64,000 nucleotides of DNA, from NCBI GenBank assembly GCA_035295745.1, contig DATGIL010000065.1:38218-102217 (forward strand). The letters are read 5' to 3'. The translations under genes and the position numbers were made by a program. Source of the stretch: JAIQFL01 sp035295745 (GTDB lineage: Bacteria; Acidobacteriota; Terriglobia; Bryobacterales; Bryobacteraceae). Numbering within the stretch: the stretch's first letter is position 1; every line of letters begins with the position of its first letter. The notes under the pieces were generated by a model that did not search any database, was not told the DNA's origin, and saw only the letters and a program-made list of their open reading frames with translations. This document shows positions 62,832 through 64,000 of the stretch, in pieces.

Positions 62832-62851
62832 CCGATGGCAGGGGCCATCGG
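62832..62851 (+). terminator. Hairpin after flp pilin 2
   Basis: CCGATGGC-AGGG-GCCATCGG, a perfect eight-pair stem seven bases after the pilin stop. No T-run follows, so it may act as an mRNA 3'-end stabiliser more than as an intrinsic terminator. Confidence 0.5.
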
Positions 62852-62897
62852 TTGAGGTGGCCCCGACCAGGCTCACGCAGGGTGTGCTTAACCGATC

Positions 62898-63710
62898 CTA
62901 CGTGTGATACCGCTCCATGGTGCGCGGGTTGTATCCCCAGTGAAATTCCAGCTCATAACCCATCGATTTCGCGAGACCGTCGAGATCGGGGAACAACGTC
63001 GCGTAGGTAATGTTCATTCGGTACAGTTCCCGCATTCCCACTTCCCGCACCGAGTTCGTCAGCACAATCTTTGCCAGAATATTCTCCTGGTCCGCGTCGA
63101 TTAACATCTCTTCAATCGGCACATCTAAAACCCCAGGCACCGCGAATGTCCCCGATTGCGCAATCAGCCTGCGGTTCATCGTGTGAGGCTCCCCCATCCA
63201 AATGAAATGTTGTTTGCCCTTCAGAAAATAGCGCTCAAAGTTGTCGTTGACCCGTGGATCCATACGATGTTTCGGCGCCCGGCTACTGTCGATCCGTGCG
63301 GGATTCATCGCCCACACTACCCCGTCGGCCAGAGTCCGCTCCAGGGCAAAAAAGGCGGCCACATATGGTGACCACGTGAAATCGATCAGGCGAGTCGGCG
63401 CACCATGGTGCTGCATCAGCGCCAGCCACTGAAAATCGTCATTGGTATCCGGGGGCTTATCGAGAAACTGGTGGGCCTTGCGCTTGAAGATGCGCAGGAT
63501 TCGCGCTTCCTGATCGGGCCACGCCGCCGGCGCTACGCCGAAATTCTTTAAGTAACGCGAAATCGAGCTGTACAAAGGCCATCGCTCATCGCGTTCCCCC
63601 CGAAACGCCCAGTGCGACAGCGGCGGCTGGGTCACGATCTCGAGAAATGCCTCCCAGGAGGTCAGCCGGAAGACTCGGTACCCATGCTTGGTGCGTTTGC
63701 GAACCGCCAT
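62898..63710 (-). CDS. FRG-domain protein
   Basis: The 270-residue protein has the FRG-domain pattern: LSHWAFRGERDERWPLYSSI with the FRG triplet, LALMQHHGAPTRLIDFTWSP, and YVAAFFALERTLADGVVWAM. The central N-R-x-x-AQSG-like part is seen as NRRLIAQSGTFAVPG. FRG proteins occur in prophages and defence islands, and their function is uncharacterised. It converges on the pilin genes with a 72-base gap; repeat cluster 5 follows upstream. Confidence 0.88.
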   Translation of the reverse strand: MAVRKRTKHGYRVFRLTSWEAFLEIVTQPPLSHWAFRGERDERWPLYSSISRYLKNFGVAPAAWPDQEARILRIFKRKAHQFLDKPPDTNDDFQWLALMQHHGAPTRLIDFTWSPYVAAFFALERTLADGVVWAMNPARIDSSRAPKHRMDPRVNDNFERYFLKGKQHFIWMGEPHTMNRRLIAQSGTFAVPGVLDVPIEEMLIDADQENILAKIVLTNSVREVGMRELYRMNITYATLFPDLDGLAKSMGYELEFHWGYNPRTMERYHT

Positions 63711-63796
63711 CTATCCAGTATCTATCGGTGCGAGAGGGTTGCCGAACGCAATCGCGGCGCAGGCGGACGGAGGCGCGGCCAAACTTCGCTCCCTCA

Positions 63797-64000
63797 GCAA
63801 GCGATCACTAATCAGAGGGCGGAAACGCTCCCTCACGGTCGCGGCTCGTAAGCTACCCAAATACGTTCGCGCGATACGTGCGCCTGCGAGCCGCGCGCGT
63901 CAGCAAGCGATCCCTAATCAGAGGGCGAAACGCTCCCTCACGGTCGCGGCTCGTAAGCTACCCAAATACGTTCGCGCGATACGTGCGCCTGCGAGCCGCG
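63797..64000. repeat. Intergenic repeat cluster 5, running off the window
   Basis: Two tandem units with a period of 106 bases (GCAAGCGATC begins at 63,797 and 63,903). Each has CTAATCAGAGGGCG, CGCTCCCTCACGGTCGCGGC, a spacer, TTCGCGCGATACGTGCGCCT and GAGCCGCGCG. The copies are almost identical. The array is cut by the window end. The rest of 63711-63796 shows nothing recognisable. Confidence 0.88.

Overview
The window reads as chromosomal DNA of a soil Acidobacteriota of the Solibacter/Bryobacter type. The basis is gene content, not a database match. It has two very large FtsX/MacB-type ABC permeases of the acidobacterial ADOP kind, an outer-membrane receptor with an N-terminal carboxypeptidase-regulatory domain, a TIGR03435-type secreted protein next to an ECF sigma factor, DNA-binding-domain/TolB-propeller fusion proteins, and many Tat-exported TIM-barrel or hydrolase enzymes. 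Coding density is high, with short operons on both strands. No rRNA, tRNA, CRISPR array or intact mobile element was seen.

Layout. 1-6.5 kb: the 3' end of a propeller protein, a giant ankyrin/LRR protein and a Tat-exported sugar isomerase-like protein. 6.5-14.6 kb (minus): the DUF2339/DUF3999 pair, an ADOP permease, an M50-like protease and a PEP-mutase-like enzyme. 14.7-19.2 kb (plus): FAD oxidoreductase, PrsW-like protease, ACT protein, Bax-inhibitor-like protein and MsrA. 19.2-30 kb: a modified M1 peptidase (minus), a DoxX-MarR-pirin operon (plus), then Lon, a lytic transglycosylase and a GH13 amylase (minus). 30-42.6 kb: TonB-type receptor, small orphan genes with a broken tyrosine recombinase, a DUF433/DUF5615 pair, an SMI1/KNR4 protein, cytochrome c'-like protein, thioesterase, Tat TIM barrel, a second ADOP permease and an SRPBCC-ArsR operon with a readable two-operator promoter. 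42.6-47.2 kb: a sugar ABC transporter whose second permease is fused to its binding protein. 47.3-54.3 kb: glycosyltransferase, a four-gene ECF sigma operon, a propeller protein and a STAS protein that runs into it, and DUF2127. 54.3-57.2 kb: a YfiR-like protein coupled to a CHASE8-type hybrid kinase. 57.3-64 kb: methyltransferase, a phosphofructokinase with pyrophosphate-type signatures, an esterase, DUF488, TadZ/CpaE plus two Flp pilins, and an FRG-domain protein.

The least explained material is intergenic. One GC-rich repeat family occurs in five clusters (about 9.7, 29.8, 37.4, 50.4 and 63.8 kb) as tandem arrays with different periods. A second element is a two-hairpin module beginning 3-4 bases after stop codons (37,066 and 45,606-45,743), with compensatory base changes between copies. 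There is also a perfect 30-bp inverted repeat (41,625-41,690) and a pair of covarying palindromes beside the recombinase remnant. All functional statements are inferred from motifs read by eye.
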